A stretch of DNA of 38,431 nt from Arthrobacter sp. MYb229 (GTDB lineage: Bacteria > Actinomycetota > Actinomycetes > Actinomycetales > Micrococcaceae): NCBI RefSeq assembly GCF_002975405.1, contig NZ_PCPS01000011.1, positions 1 to 38,431 on the forward strand, given 5' to 3'. Positions within the stretch are counted from its first letter, which is position 1. Every line of letters begins with the position of its first letter. The notes under the pieces were generated by a model, which searched no databases, was not told the DNA's origin, and saw nothing but the letters and a program-made list of their open reading frames with translations. Positions 25,842-36,402 of this stretch are shown here, one piece after another. Made by a program: the position numbers and the translations under genes.

Positions 25842-27671
25842 ATGATTCCCATGGCAATGGGTGGCCCCGGCGGCGGGCGCCCGGGGGATGCAAAACAGGA
25901 TAAGGAATGGCTGGCGGAGCATCCGGTCTCGCTGCACCGGGTGGCCGGGCTTTTTCGCCCGCACCTGAGAACCGTCATCGTGGTGATATTGCTGATCGTG
26001 GCCTCATCGCTGATTGGGCTGGCGCAACCATTTATCGTCCGTGAACTCATTGACGTGGCTATTCCCGAGCAGGACGTCAAGCTATTGCTGGCGCTGGCTG
26101 GCGGGCTGGTCCTCATTGCCTTGATCAACGCGGTGCTCGGCGTGATTCAAACGTGGCGAGCGACCCTGATGGGCCAGAAGGTGATGCATGGATTGCGCAC
26201 CGGACTGTTCGCCCACCTGCAGAAGCAGTCCCTGGCCTTTTTCACCAATGCTCGCTCGGGGGAGGTGCAGTCTCGGCTGACCAATGACGTCGGCCAGATG
26301 CAGTCGGTGATCACCAACTCGGCGACTTCGATCGCTTCAAATCTGACCACCGTGGTGGCCACCGCTTGCGCGATGGTAGCCATTTCCTGGAAGTTGAGCC
26401 TGATCTCGCTGGTGGTCCTGCCGCCGGCCATCATCCTGGCCAGGCAAACCGCCAAGCTGCGGCGCAAGATCACCGGAGCGCGGCAGCGGGAAATGTCCAC
26501 GCTCACCTCGATTATCGAAGAACGCTTGAGCATCTCCGGAGTTCGCCTGGCCAAGGTGATGGGTACCGGCACGCTCGACGCGGAGCAGTTCACCGACTCC
26601 AGTTCGAAGCTCATCGATCTGGAGATGCGTAGCGCTTTGGCCGGTCGCTGGCGCATGGCCGCGATGTCGATCATCTTCGCCGCGGTGCCGGCGGTGCTCT
26701 ACATCGTGGCCGGGCTTCCTGTCACCGGGGAGGGCATGAGCATCGGCACCTTGGTGGCCTTTACCGGACTGCAGGCCGGGATCTTCCGCCCGGTGCTGGG
26801 GCTGATGAGCATCTCCATCCAGTGGGTCTCGGCGATGGCGCTATTCAGCCGAGTCTTTGAATACCTCGATGCCGATCAGGCGCTCCCGGTCCCGAAAAAC
26901 CCGCGCCAGCTCGTGGCCAGCGAGGTGCGCGGAGAACTGGAACTCAAGGATGTGAGCTTCCGCTATCCCGGGGCGCGCACCGATACCTTGCGGGACCTCA
27001 ACCTCAAGCTAGCGGCCGGTACGATGACTGCAGTCGTGGGCGCCACCGGTTCGGGCAAATCAACGCTGGGCTCATTGCTGCCGCGGCTCTTGGATCCGAG
27101 CTCTGGCAATGTCACCTTGGACGGCGTGGATCTTCGCGAGGTGAAGCCGCAAGAGATCGCCGCGGTGGTCTCCATGGTGGCGCAGGAAAGCTATCTGCTG
27201 CATACCAGTGTGCGCGAGAACCTGCTCTGGGCCGCACCGCACGCCAGCGAGGGAGAATTGTGGGCAGCCTTGGAGGCGGCGCAGATTGCGGAGCTGATTC
27301 GCGGGCTGCCCGAGGGGCTGGATACCCGCGTCGGGCAACGCGGCCACCGCTTCTCCGGCGGTGAACAGCAGCGGCTGGCGATCGCACGCACCATGCTGCG
27401 CAGACCCAAGGTCCTCGTCCTGGACGAGGCAACCAGTGCCCTCGATACGGTGACCGAGGCGCTGGTGCAGCAGGCCCTGGATCAATTGGCCTTTGGGCGC
27501 ACCACGCTGCTGATTGCGCACCGGCTGAGCACGGTGATGCGCGCAGATCAGATCGTGGTGCTCGATGAGGGGCAGATTATTGAGGCCGGGAGCTTTGCGC
27601 AGCTGGTGGAGCTCGACGGTAAATTTGCCCGCCTAGTGAGCAATAGCGAGTTCGCCCAGCAGCCGGGCTAG
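25842..27671 (+). CDS. ABC exporter, fused membrane and ATPase domains
   Basis: A 609-residue half-transporter with a six-helix type I exporter domain in the first 320 residues and an ATPase at about 365-600. Walker A is GATGSGKST (about residue 400), the signature FSGGEQQR has Phe instead of the usual Leu, and Walker B/D-loop is VLVLDEATSALD. The ATG at 25842 has GGAGG 5 bases upstream, so the earlier ATG at 25830 is less likely. It should act as a homodimer exporting drugs, lipids or peptides. It is divergent from a MarR-type regulator. Its stop codon overlaps that of the convergent second MarR gene in CTAG. Confidence 0.9.
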   Translation: MIPMAMGGPGGGRPGDAKQDKEWLAEHPVSLHRVAGLFRPHLRTVIVVILLIVASSLIGLAQPFIVRELIDVAIPEQDVKLLLALAGGLVLIALINAVLGVIQTWRATLMGQKVMHGLRTGLFAHLQKQSLAFFTNARSGEVQSRLTNDVGQMQSVITNSATSIASNLTTVVATACAMVAISWKLSLISLVVLPPAIILARQTAKLRRKITGARQREMSTLTSIIEERLSISGVRLAKVMGTGTLDAEQFTDSSSKLIDLEMRSALAGRWRMAAMSIIFAAVPAVLYIVAGLPVTGEGMSIGTLVAFTGLQAGIFRPVLGLMSISIQWVSAMALFSRVFEYLDADQALPVPKNPRQLVASEVRGELELKDVSFRYPGARTDTLRDLNLKLAAGTMTAVVGATGSGKSTLGSLLPRLLDPSSGNVTLDGVDLREVKPQEIAAVVSMVAQESYLLHTSVRENLLWAAPHASEGELWAALEAAQIAELIRGLPEGLDTRVGQRGHRFSGGEQQRLAIARTMLRRPKVLVLDEATSALDTVTEALVQQALDQLAFGRTTLLIAHRLSTVMRADQIVVLDEGQIIEAGSFAQLVELDGKFARLVSNSEFAQQPG

Positions 27672-28156
27672 TCGCATTGCGGCGTGGTTGGTGCGTGCGG
27701 TGCGATTGCGGCTAAAATTTTAGGCAACGCAGTATCCAGAGCGGCATGTTCCGCTGGCGTGAGCGAATCGAACAGCGTTTGGCGAATGAATTCAACGTGC
27801 TTCGGAGCCGCTTCGCGAATCGCCTGCCAGCCGAGTTCGGATAAGCCGATCTGGTGGCCGCGGCGATCCGAGGCATCTGAGCAGCGGGTAATCAGGGACT
27901 TGGCCTCCATGCGGCGCAAGAGGTGCGAGAGCCGGGAGCGGTCCCAGCGCAGCTCCTCGGCCATCTCGGCGGGGCGAAGCGAGGACTCTTCGGCTTCGGA
28001 GAGTACCGCGAGGACCGAGTATTCGCCGGACTGCATGGCGGAGTCCTGGGTGAGTTGACGATCCATGGCGCTGGGGAACTGCCAGAGGAACTCGCGAATG
28101 GTCCGCCAGAGGTCTTGCTCGCGGTCGTTGAGCCAGCGGGTATTTTCGGTTCCCAT
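27668..28156 (-). CDS. MarR-family regulator of the FMN reductase gene
   Basis: A 162-residue MarR-type regulator with helix-turn-helix RPAEMAEELRWDRSRLSHLLRRME (about residues 61-84) and a wing containing ASDRRGHQIGLSE. The ATG at 28156 has GGAG 10 bases upstream and replaces a longer frame that would extend into the promoter region. The gene is divergent from an NAD(P)H-dependent FMN reductase, with interleaved promoters in between. It likely represses that gene and itself and may sense quinones, oxidants or aromatic compounds. Its 3' end overlaps the ABC exporter by 4 bases. Confidence 0.87.
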   Translation of the reverse strand: MGTENTRWLNDREQDLWRTIREFLWQFPSAMDRQLTQDSAMQSGEYSVLAVLSEAEESSLRPAEMAEELRWDRSRLSHLLRRMEAKSLITRCSDASDRRGHQIGLSELGWQAIREAAPKHVEFIRQTLFDSLTPAEHAALDTALPKILAAIAPHAPTTPQCD

Positions 28157-28207
28157 GTTTTCTATTCTCCTGAAGCGGTAAATGCTGCGGGGCACGCCAG
28201 CAAAGTT

Positions 28208-28267
28208 GTTGACACATCAATTATCTCGTGTAATGTAGTTTTTAGCAAGATTTGATGACGTGTCAAC
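28208..28267. promoter_or_regulatory. Face-to-face overlapping promoters with inverted-repeat operator
   Basis: GTTGACACATCA (28208-28219) and TGACGTGTCAAC (28256-28267) are inverted repeats with 11 of 12 matches. Each contains a perfect TTGACA -35 box pointing inward. On the plus strand TAATGT follows after 16 bases, and on the minus strand TAAAAA follows after 16 bases. The promoters of the reductase gene and the marR gene therefore overlap, and one MarR dimer could block both. Confidence 0.6.
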
Positions 28268-28307
28268 CATAAAGGTTGGGCGTACCACCACTTAGGGGAG
28301 CAAAAAC

Positions 28308-28883
28308 ATGCTGAAGATCGCTATCATTACCGGTTCCACCCGCCCAGGACGCAATAACGCTGGAGTGGCGCAGTGGGTGCTCGAGCAGGCGCAGCAGCGC
28401 AACGACGCAAGCTACGAGCTGGTGGACATCGCCGACTTCAACCTGCCGCTGCTGGACGAGGCCTTCCCGGCCGCGTACCAGAACTACCAGAACGAAGCCA
28501 CGAAGAACTGGTCGGCAAAGATCGCCGAATTCGACGGCTACATCTTCATCACTCCGGAATACAACCACTCGATCGCACCGGCCCTGGCTAACGCACTGTC
28601 CTACCTGAACGCGGAATTCTCCAACAAGGCAGCCGGAATTGTCGGCTACGGCTCGGCCATGGGAGCGCGTGCGGTGGAACACCTGCGCGGCATTCTTTCC
28701 GAACTGCAGCTGGCCCACGTGCAGAAGACCGGCATGTTCTCGCTGTTCACCGACTTCGAAAACTTCTCCGTCTTCAAGCCGACCGAACAGTCCGCCGCCT
28801 CGGTCCAGCCGATGTTCGACCAGCTGATTTCTTGGACGACCGCCATGAACACCGTACGCGCCGGTGCCATGGCCAACGCCTAA
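28308..28883 (+). CDS. NAD(P)H-dependent FMN reductase / quinone reductase
   Basis: A 191-residue flavodoxin-like reductase. The FMN phosphate loop GSTRPGRN is at residues 9-16, and TPEYNHSIAPALANALSYL is the family's second FMN-binding segment. Relatives such as YhdA, ArsH-like and azoreductase-type enzymes reduce FMN, quinones or azo compounds with NAD(P)H. It is divergent from a MarR regulator, and an ECM4-type hydroquinone reductase gene follows, which suggests a quinone or electrophile detoxification role. Confidence 0.87.
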   Translation: MLKIAIITGSTRPGRNNAGVAQWVLEQAQQRNDASYELVDIADFNLPLLDEAFPAAYQNYQNEATKNWSAKIAEFDGYIFITPEYNHSIAPALANALSYLNAEFSNKAAGIVGYGSAMGARAVEHLRGILSELQLAHVQKTGMFSLFTDFENFSVFKPTEQSAASVQPMFDQLISWTTAMNTVRAGAMANA

Positions 28884-28895
28884 GTTTTCATCAAG

Positions 28896-28935
28896 AGAAC
28901 CGCGAGAAGCTGGCAGTCAAACTTTTCGCGGTTCT
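28896..28935 (+). terminator. Hairpin after the FMN reductase gene
   Basis: Arms 28896-28909 and 28922-28935 pair over 14 bp with one G:U position. There is no clear T-run, so it may be a weak terminator or an mRNA-stabilising hairpin before the next gene. Confidence 0.45.
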
Positions 28936-29024
28936 GCGCAAATGACTACTTTTAGCCAACCCAGCGAGTTAGCCTGAGAGCTAAGAGCCGCACAGGAACT
29001 ACGCCAAAAGCTTCAAGGGGAGAA

Positions 29025-30134
29025 ATGACCAAAGAATTTTCGACCAAGGGTGCCTACGTCACCGGAGGCGAATTCAGCCGGGATACCAATTACATCCAGG
29101 ACCGCATCGTGGCAGATCCGCGCCCCGAAGCTTTTGCCGCTGGTGTGCCCAATAGCTCGATCGGCCACCCGCAGGCCGGACTCGGCGACGGGGCGCAGCT
29201 GTGGCCGGTGGAAGCCGGGCGCTACCGCCTCGTGGCCGCACGTGCCTGCCCCTGGGCCAACCGCACGCTGATTGTGCGCCGCCTCCTCGGCCTGGAGGAC
29301 GCGATATCGGTCGGCCTGCCCGGCCCAACCCATGACTCGCGCAGCTGGACCTTCGATCTGGACGCTGGCGGCAAGGACCCGGTGCTGGGTACCGAGCGTG
29401 TGCAGGAAAACTACTTCAAGCGATTCGCGGACTACCCGCGCGGCATCACCGTCCCGGCAATCGTGGATATTCCCACCGGTGCAGTGGTGACCAACGACTA
29501 CCCGCAAATCACCTGGGACATGTCGACGCAATGGAAGGAATTCCACCGCGAAGGCGCGCCGAATCTGCTGCCCGAAGATCAGCTTGAACAGATGCTGCCC
29601 CTGATCAAGCGCATCTTCACCGAGGTGAATAACGGCGTCTACCGCGCCGGATTCGCCGGCGACCAGCAGGCCTACAACGATGCCTATGACCGGCTCTTTG
29701 ACGCGCTGGACTATCTCGAAGAGCGTCTAGCAACCCGCCGCTTCCTCATGGGCGACCACATCACCGAGGCCGATGTGCGCCTGTTCACCACGCTGGCCCG
29801 CTTCGACCCGGTCTACCACGGTCACTTCAAGACCAACCGCAACAAGCTGATCGACATGCCTAACTTGTGGGGCTACGCCCGCGACCTGTTCCAGACCCCA
29901 GGGTTTGGCGATACCACCGACTTTGAGCAGATCAAGGCGCACTACTACGTGGTTCACGAAGACATCAACCCCACCGGGATCGTGCCGAAGGGGCCGGAGC
30001 TGAGCAACTGGCTCGAAGCCCACGGGCGCGAAGAGCTGGCGGATTCCGGACCGTTCCTCGACGGTACCGCACCGGGCGAGGTGCGCGCCGAAGAGCGTGT
30101 GGCCGCGGGGCATAACCCGATGTATCCGGCCTGA
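29025..30134 (+). CDS. ECM4/YqjG-type thiol-dependent hydroquinone reductase
   Basis: A 369-residue member of the glutathione S-transferase Xi/ECM4 class. The catalytic Cys75 lies in RACPWANR, and the C-terminal half has the expected helical domain (FLMGDHITEADVRLFTTLARFDPVYHGHFK). In E. coli and fungi these enzymes reduce S-glutathionyl hydroquinones. Actinobacteria mostly use mycothiol in place of glutathione, so the natural conjugate is probably S-mycothiolyl hydroquinone; this is inference. The ATG has GGGGAGAA upstream. It follows the FMN reductase gene on the same strand, 141 bp away. Confidence 0.88.
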   Translation: MTKEFSTKGAYVTGGEFSRDTNYIQDRIVADPRPEAFAAGVPNSSIGHPQAGLGDGAQLWPVEAGRYRLVAARACPWANRTLIVRRLLGLEDAISVGLPGPTHDSRSWTFDLDAGGKDPVLGTERVQENYFKRFADYPRGITVPAIVDIPTGAVVTNDYPQITWDMSTQWKEFHREGAPNLLPEDQLEQMLPLIKRIFTEVNNGVYRAGFAGDQQAYNDAYDRLFDALDYLEERLATRRFLMGDHITEADVRLFTTLARFDPVYHGHFKTNRNKLIDMPNLWGYARDLFQTPGFGDTTDFEQIKAHYYVVHEDINPTGIVPKGPELSNWLEAHGREELADSGPFLDGTAPGEVRAEERVAAGHNPMYPA

Positions 30135-30294
30135 ATGAATCGAAGGCAAACCCGCTGAACCGACGCATCGAGAGGTCCTGGCAATGTCCCGGCGAGAACT
30201 CACGGAGTTTTCACCGGGTCATTGCCCGTTAAAAAACGAACATGGCACACCTGGTCATCTGCACTTGTGGGGTGGACATGGCAGGATTATTCAT

Positions 30295-31191
30295 ATGACG
30301 ATCATTGCGGCAGCTGACGGTTCTGCACTCGGTAACCCAGGACCTGCCGGTTGGGCCTGGTATATCGACCACGAAAACTGGGGAGCCGGGGGCTGGGACC
30401 ACGGAACCAACAACATGGGCGAGCTTCAAGCCGTGCTCGAGCTCTTCCGCGCCACGGCCAAAGAACCCGAAACCGAACTGAAAATCCTGTGCGATTCCCA
30501 GTACGCCATCAACTGCATCACCAAGTGGATGCCGGGATGGAAGAAAAAGGGCTGGAAGAAGTCCGACGGCAAGCCGGTGCTCAACCAGGACATTCTGCGA
30601 GAACTAGACGCGGTGATCGTTGGACGCAAATACACCTTTGAATGGGTCAAGGGCCATGCCGGCCACGAACTCAACGAGGAAGCCGATGACCGGGCCCGAG
30701 CCGCCGCCACCGCACATCAAAGCGGGAAGGACCCGGACGCCGGGCCCGGCTATACCGGCTCCTCGGGCACGATTGCTGGCAACGAACCGGGCCAAGCCCC
30801 GCCTCCGGTGGTTGAGGCCGCCGCCGAACCAGCCGTGGACGTGGCAAGCACCGTCTTCGAATTGGAGCAGGGTCTGCTCGACGCGCAGGTGCGCGCGAAC
30901 TTCACCGAGGTCAGCGATTTTCTGCACCCGAGCTACCAGGAAGTCTGCCGTGACGGTTCGCTGCTGGATGTCTCCACCGTGCGCTCGATCCTCGACGCCG
31001 GCGGCGCGCTTCCGGCCACCGGTCCGGTGCAGCTGCTCACCGCGCGTCCGCTGGATTCCAAGCTGGTGCTGATCGCCTATCGGATGAGTCCGGAAGGCTC
31101 GCAGGTTTTGGTCTGCTCCTCATGGTGGCAGCAGACGGATCGGGGCTGGAAATTGCGTTTCCGCCAGGAAACAATCGAGAGCCGCGCTTAG
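30295..31191 (+). CDS. rnhA: RNase HI fused to an NTF2-like domain
   Basis: A 298-residue protein. Residues 1-140 are a complete RNase HI with all four catalytic acids (Asp8, Glu43, Asp67, Asp131) and the GHAGHELNEEAD region, so it should cut RNA in RNA:DNA hybrids. Residues 141-190 form a Pro/Gly/Ala linker. Residues 190-298 look like a DUF4440/SnoaL-type NTF2 fold (FELEQGLLDAQVRANFTEVSDFLHP, ending WKLRFRQET). The ATG at 30295 is preferred over an upstream start because the RNase fold begins there; AGGA lies 9 bases before. The C-terminal domain is an unusual partner and its ligand is unknown. Confidence 0.85.
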   Translation: MTIIAAADGSALGNPGPAGWAWYIDHENWGAGGWDHGTNNMGELQAVLELFRATAKEPETELKILCDSQYAINCITKWMPGWKKKGWKKSDGKPVLNQDILRELDAVIVGRKYTFEWVKGHAGHELNEEADDRARAAATAHQSGKDPDAGPGYTGSSGTIAGNEPGQAPPPVVEAAAEPAVDVASTVFELEQGLLDAQVRANFTEVSDFLHPSYQEVCRDGSLLDVSTVRSILDAGGALPATGPVQLLTARPLDSKLVLIAYRMSPEGSQVLVCSSWWQQTDRGWKLRFRQETIESRA

Positions 31192-31249
31192 CTTTTTCCC
31201 CTTTCGCACTAGTGTTAGTTGACAAGCAGCAAGCACTTTAAGGATTTTC

Positions 31250-32398
31250 ATGGATTCGGTCATTACAGAAGATTTCGCGCCCCTCGCCGAAGCGCTTGAC
31301 GCCCGAGCGGCGGAAGAAGAGGGCTATTCGGCCCAGCTCGCGATTTATCACCGCGGGCAGCTGGTGCTCAGCCACGCGGTCGGCGAGCATCTCGCCGGCG
31401 ACGCGGTGACCTGCGTCTTCTCCTGCACCAAGGGCCTGGGTGCGCTGGTCATCGCGATGCTGATTCAGGACGGCTTGCTCGATCCGGCCAAGCCGATCGG
31501 AACCTACTGGCCCGAATTCGCCAGCGGCGGCAAACAGCGCCTGACCCTGGGCGAAGTACTCAGCCACCAAGCCGGCGTGCTCGGCGTCCCCGGGGGAGTT
31601 CCAAGCGAGGTTCTGCTCAACTCGGCCGAATACGCCAAGGTGCTGGCCTCCATGCCGAGCATCTGGCCGCAGGGACAGAATATCGTCGGCTACCACGCCA
31701 TCACCATGGGTGTACTCATGGAAGAACTGGTACGCCGGGTCACCGGCCAGGAACTCAAAGAAGTCTACGAACAGCGCATCCGCAAGCCGCTGGGAGTCGA
31801 CGCCTTCATCGGCCACGGCGCAGAACTCGAACCGCGCTACCGCGACGTGCTGCCCGCGCTGGATGAAGCACCTGCCTTCATGGACCCGTTCTCGCCGTCC
31901 GGGCTCTCGGTCAACTCCACCTCGGGCTTCGCCCTGGAATCCGGACCGGTGTACAACTGGCACGAACTGGCGAACTCGCCACAGGTCCGGCAGCTGGGGC
32001 CTGCCTCCATGGGCGCGGTGGCCAACGCCCAGGCGCTCGCCGGGATCTACGCCGCGTCCTTCGGCGCGGTGCCGGAGCTCGGCGCCACCGAGGGGCTGCT
32101 CAGCGCAGATACCTGGGCCGAGGTTTCCACCGAACTCGTCTACGGACCGGACCGCACCAACGGTCAGTTGCAGGCCTTCGCCGTCGGTTTCATGAAACCC
32201 ACCGCGCGCAAGGACTACGGCTCGATCTTCGCCTATGGGCATGACGGGGCGAATTCGTCGCTGGCCTTCGCCGACCCGGCCTACCAGCTGGGCTTCGGCT
32301 ACATCCCTTCGCGCAATGAAGGAGAAAAGGATATCTCGACCGGCGTGCGCCTGAGCCAGCTGGCCCGCCAGCTCATCTTGGCCAAGGGAGCGAAATGA
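31250..32398 (+). CDS. Beta-lactamase-family serine hydrolase
   Basis: A 382-residue class C beta-lactamase/EstB-like hydrolase. The SxxK motif is SCTK (Ser58, Lys61), the catalytic Tyr is in GYHAITMG (Tyr148), and the third motif is likely YGHDGA. There is no signal peptide, so it is probably a cytoplasmic esterase or peptidase rather than an antibiotic-degrading enzyme. The ATG has AAGGA 5 bases upstream. Its stop codon overlaps the next gene by 4 bases (ATGA), making the pair a coupled two-hydrolase operon. Confidence 0.85.
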   Translation: MDSVITEDFAPLAEALDARAAEEEGYSAQLAIYHRGQLVLSHAVGEHLAGDAVTCVFSCTKGLGALVIAMLIQDGLLDPAKPIGTYWPEFASGGKQRLTLGEVLSHQAGVLGVPGGVPSEVLLNSAEYAKVLASMPSIWPQGQNIVGYHAITMGVLMEELVRRVTGQELKEVYEQRIRKPLGVDAFIGHGAELEPRYRDVLPALDEAPAFMDPFSPSGLSVNSTSGFALESGPVYNWHELANSPQVRQLGPASMGAVANAQALAGIYAASFGAVPELGATEGLLSADTWAEVSTELVYGPDRTNGQLQAFAVGFMKPTARKDYGSIFAYGHDGANSSLAFADPAYQLGFGYIPSRNEGEKDISTGVRLSQLARQLILAKGAK

Positions 32399-33186
32399 AA
32401 TTCCTTGCATTAGGGGATTCCTTCACCGAAGGTGTCGGAGATATCAGCATGGTGCGCCCTAACCGGGTGCGCGGTTGGGCCGACCGGGTGGCCGAGGTGC
32501 TGGGCACCCAGGGCGACTGGGAATACGCGAACCTTGCCATTCGCGGCAAGAAGATCTCCCAGGTCATCAACCAGCAGCTCGACGCCGGGCTGGCGTTGGA
32601 ACCCGACCTGGTGACCATCTATGCAGGGGGCAACGACATTCTGCGCCCCAGCGCCGATCTGGACGCGCTCATGCGCGGTTATGACGGGATGGTCCGCCGA
32701 TTTGCCGAGTCCGGCAGCACCGTGGTGCTGTTCACCGGGTTCGACACCGTGGATTCCCCGCTATTCAACAAGACCCGTCCGCGGACCGCCATCTACAACG
32801 AGAAGATCCGCGAAATCGCTGACACCCATGGTGCGCTGGTGGCCGACTACTGGCGCTGGCGGGAATTCTCGGACCTGCGCTACTGGGCGGGGGACCGGCT
32901 GCATATGAACGAATTCGGCCACGCATTGATGGCGCGAAAGGTGCTCGAACTGCTCGGCAGGCACGGCATCGTTGAGCCCGAATGGGCCGGGCAGATCAAT
33001 CTTCCGGGGTTGCCGCAGCTGCCGGTCAACTCCCGGGGCGAGAGATTACGCGAGGATATGGGCTGGGTGAAGGAGCATTTGGGACCCTGGATCAAGCGCC
33101 GGCTGACGGGCACGTCCTCGGGAGACTCCTTGCCAGCGAGATATCCCGCCTATGTAAAACTCGCTCAAGGCTCCAGTGCAAGTTAA
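32395..33186 (+). CDS. SGNH/GDSL-family hydrolase
   Basis: A 263-residue SGNH hydrolase. Block I is GDSFTEG (Ser9), the glycine block is RGKK (Gly51), block III is GGND (Asn80) and block V is DRLH (Asp167, His170), so all four named residues are present. Typical substrates are acyl or acetyl esters of lipids or sugars. There is no signal peptide. The last 60 or so residues extend beyond the usual domain. It overlaps the serine hydrolase gene upstream and precedes the promoter of the glycine operon. Confidence 0.87.
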   Translation: MKFLALGDSFTEGVGDISMVRPNRVRGWADRVAEVLGTQGDWEYANLAIRGKKISQVINQQLDAGLALEPDLVTIYAGGNDILRPSADLDALMRGYDGMVRRFAESGSTVVLFTGFDTVDSPLFNKTRPRTAIYNEKIREIADTHGALVADYWRWREFSDLRYWAGDRLHMNEFGHALMARKVLELLGRHGIVEPEWAGQINLPGLPQLPVNSRGERLREDMGWVKEHLGPWIKRRLTGTSSGDSLPARYPAYVKLAQGSSAS

Positions 33187-33213
33187 TTTGTGAATCGAAC
33201 CGAGCCGCCGGTC

Positions 33214-33243
33214 TTGGATAGAAGCATGCGGTGCAGGTAAGAT
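33214..33243 (+). promoter_or_regulatory. Promoter of the glycine cleavage operon
   Basis: TTGGAT (33214-33219) and TAAGAT (33238-33243) are separated by 18 bases, placing the transcript start near 33250, about 40 bases before the riboswitch. The match to consensus is moderate in both boxes, but the position fits. Confidence 0.5.
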
Positions 33244-33287
33244 GGTGATGTGTTTTGGATCATCAGATCCACGGCACAGCCTTCGAC

Positions 33288-33500
33288 GGATGGCGGGAGA
33301 GACCCGTTCACACCATGGATGGGCGCCGTAGGAGCAATTCCTCCCCAGGAAACTCTCAGGCCCCCGTACCGCCATCACGAGGCAACTCTGGAAAGAAACC
33401 GGCCCGTTCCGGTTCACCGAAGGTGCAAGCGCCCGGCTTTGTAGGTCGGATGCGTAAAACTCTCAGGTTATGCAACAGGGATGGGGAGGGACAGAGACCT
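33288..33500 (+). promoter_or_regulatory. Tandem glycine riboswitch
   Basis: Two consecutive glycine aptamers precede gcvP. Aptamer 1 (about 33291-33390) shows GGGAGAGACC, GCCGTAGGAGCAA (33325-33337) and ACTCTCAGG (33352-33360), then the linker-side ACTCTGGAAAG. Aptamer 2 (about 33395-33498) shows ACCGAAGGTGCAAGC (33416-33430) and ACTCTCAGG (33459-33467). These are the conserved cores of the gcvT/glycine riboswitch. Glycine binding normally switches on glycine cleavage genes, which is exactly what lies downstream. No clear terminator hairpin is seen between it and gcvP, so control may be translational. Confidence 0.95.
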
Positions 33501-33546
33501 TCCTTTGGCATGCGCCAAGACAGATCCCCCTGGAGATAACTGCACC

Positions 33547-36393
<2,847 letters not shown>

Positions 36394-36402
36394 GACATCG
36401 CG

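Noticed and set aside
31238-32410. A 390-codon minus-strand frame opposite the serine hydrolase
   Set aside because: Covers exactly the length of the real gene on the other strand and shows no motif.
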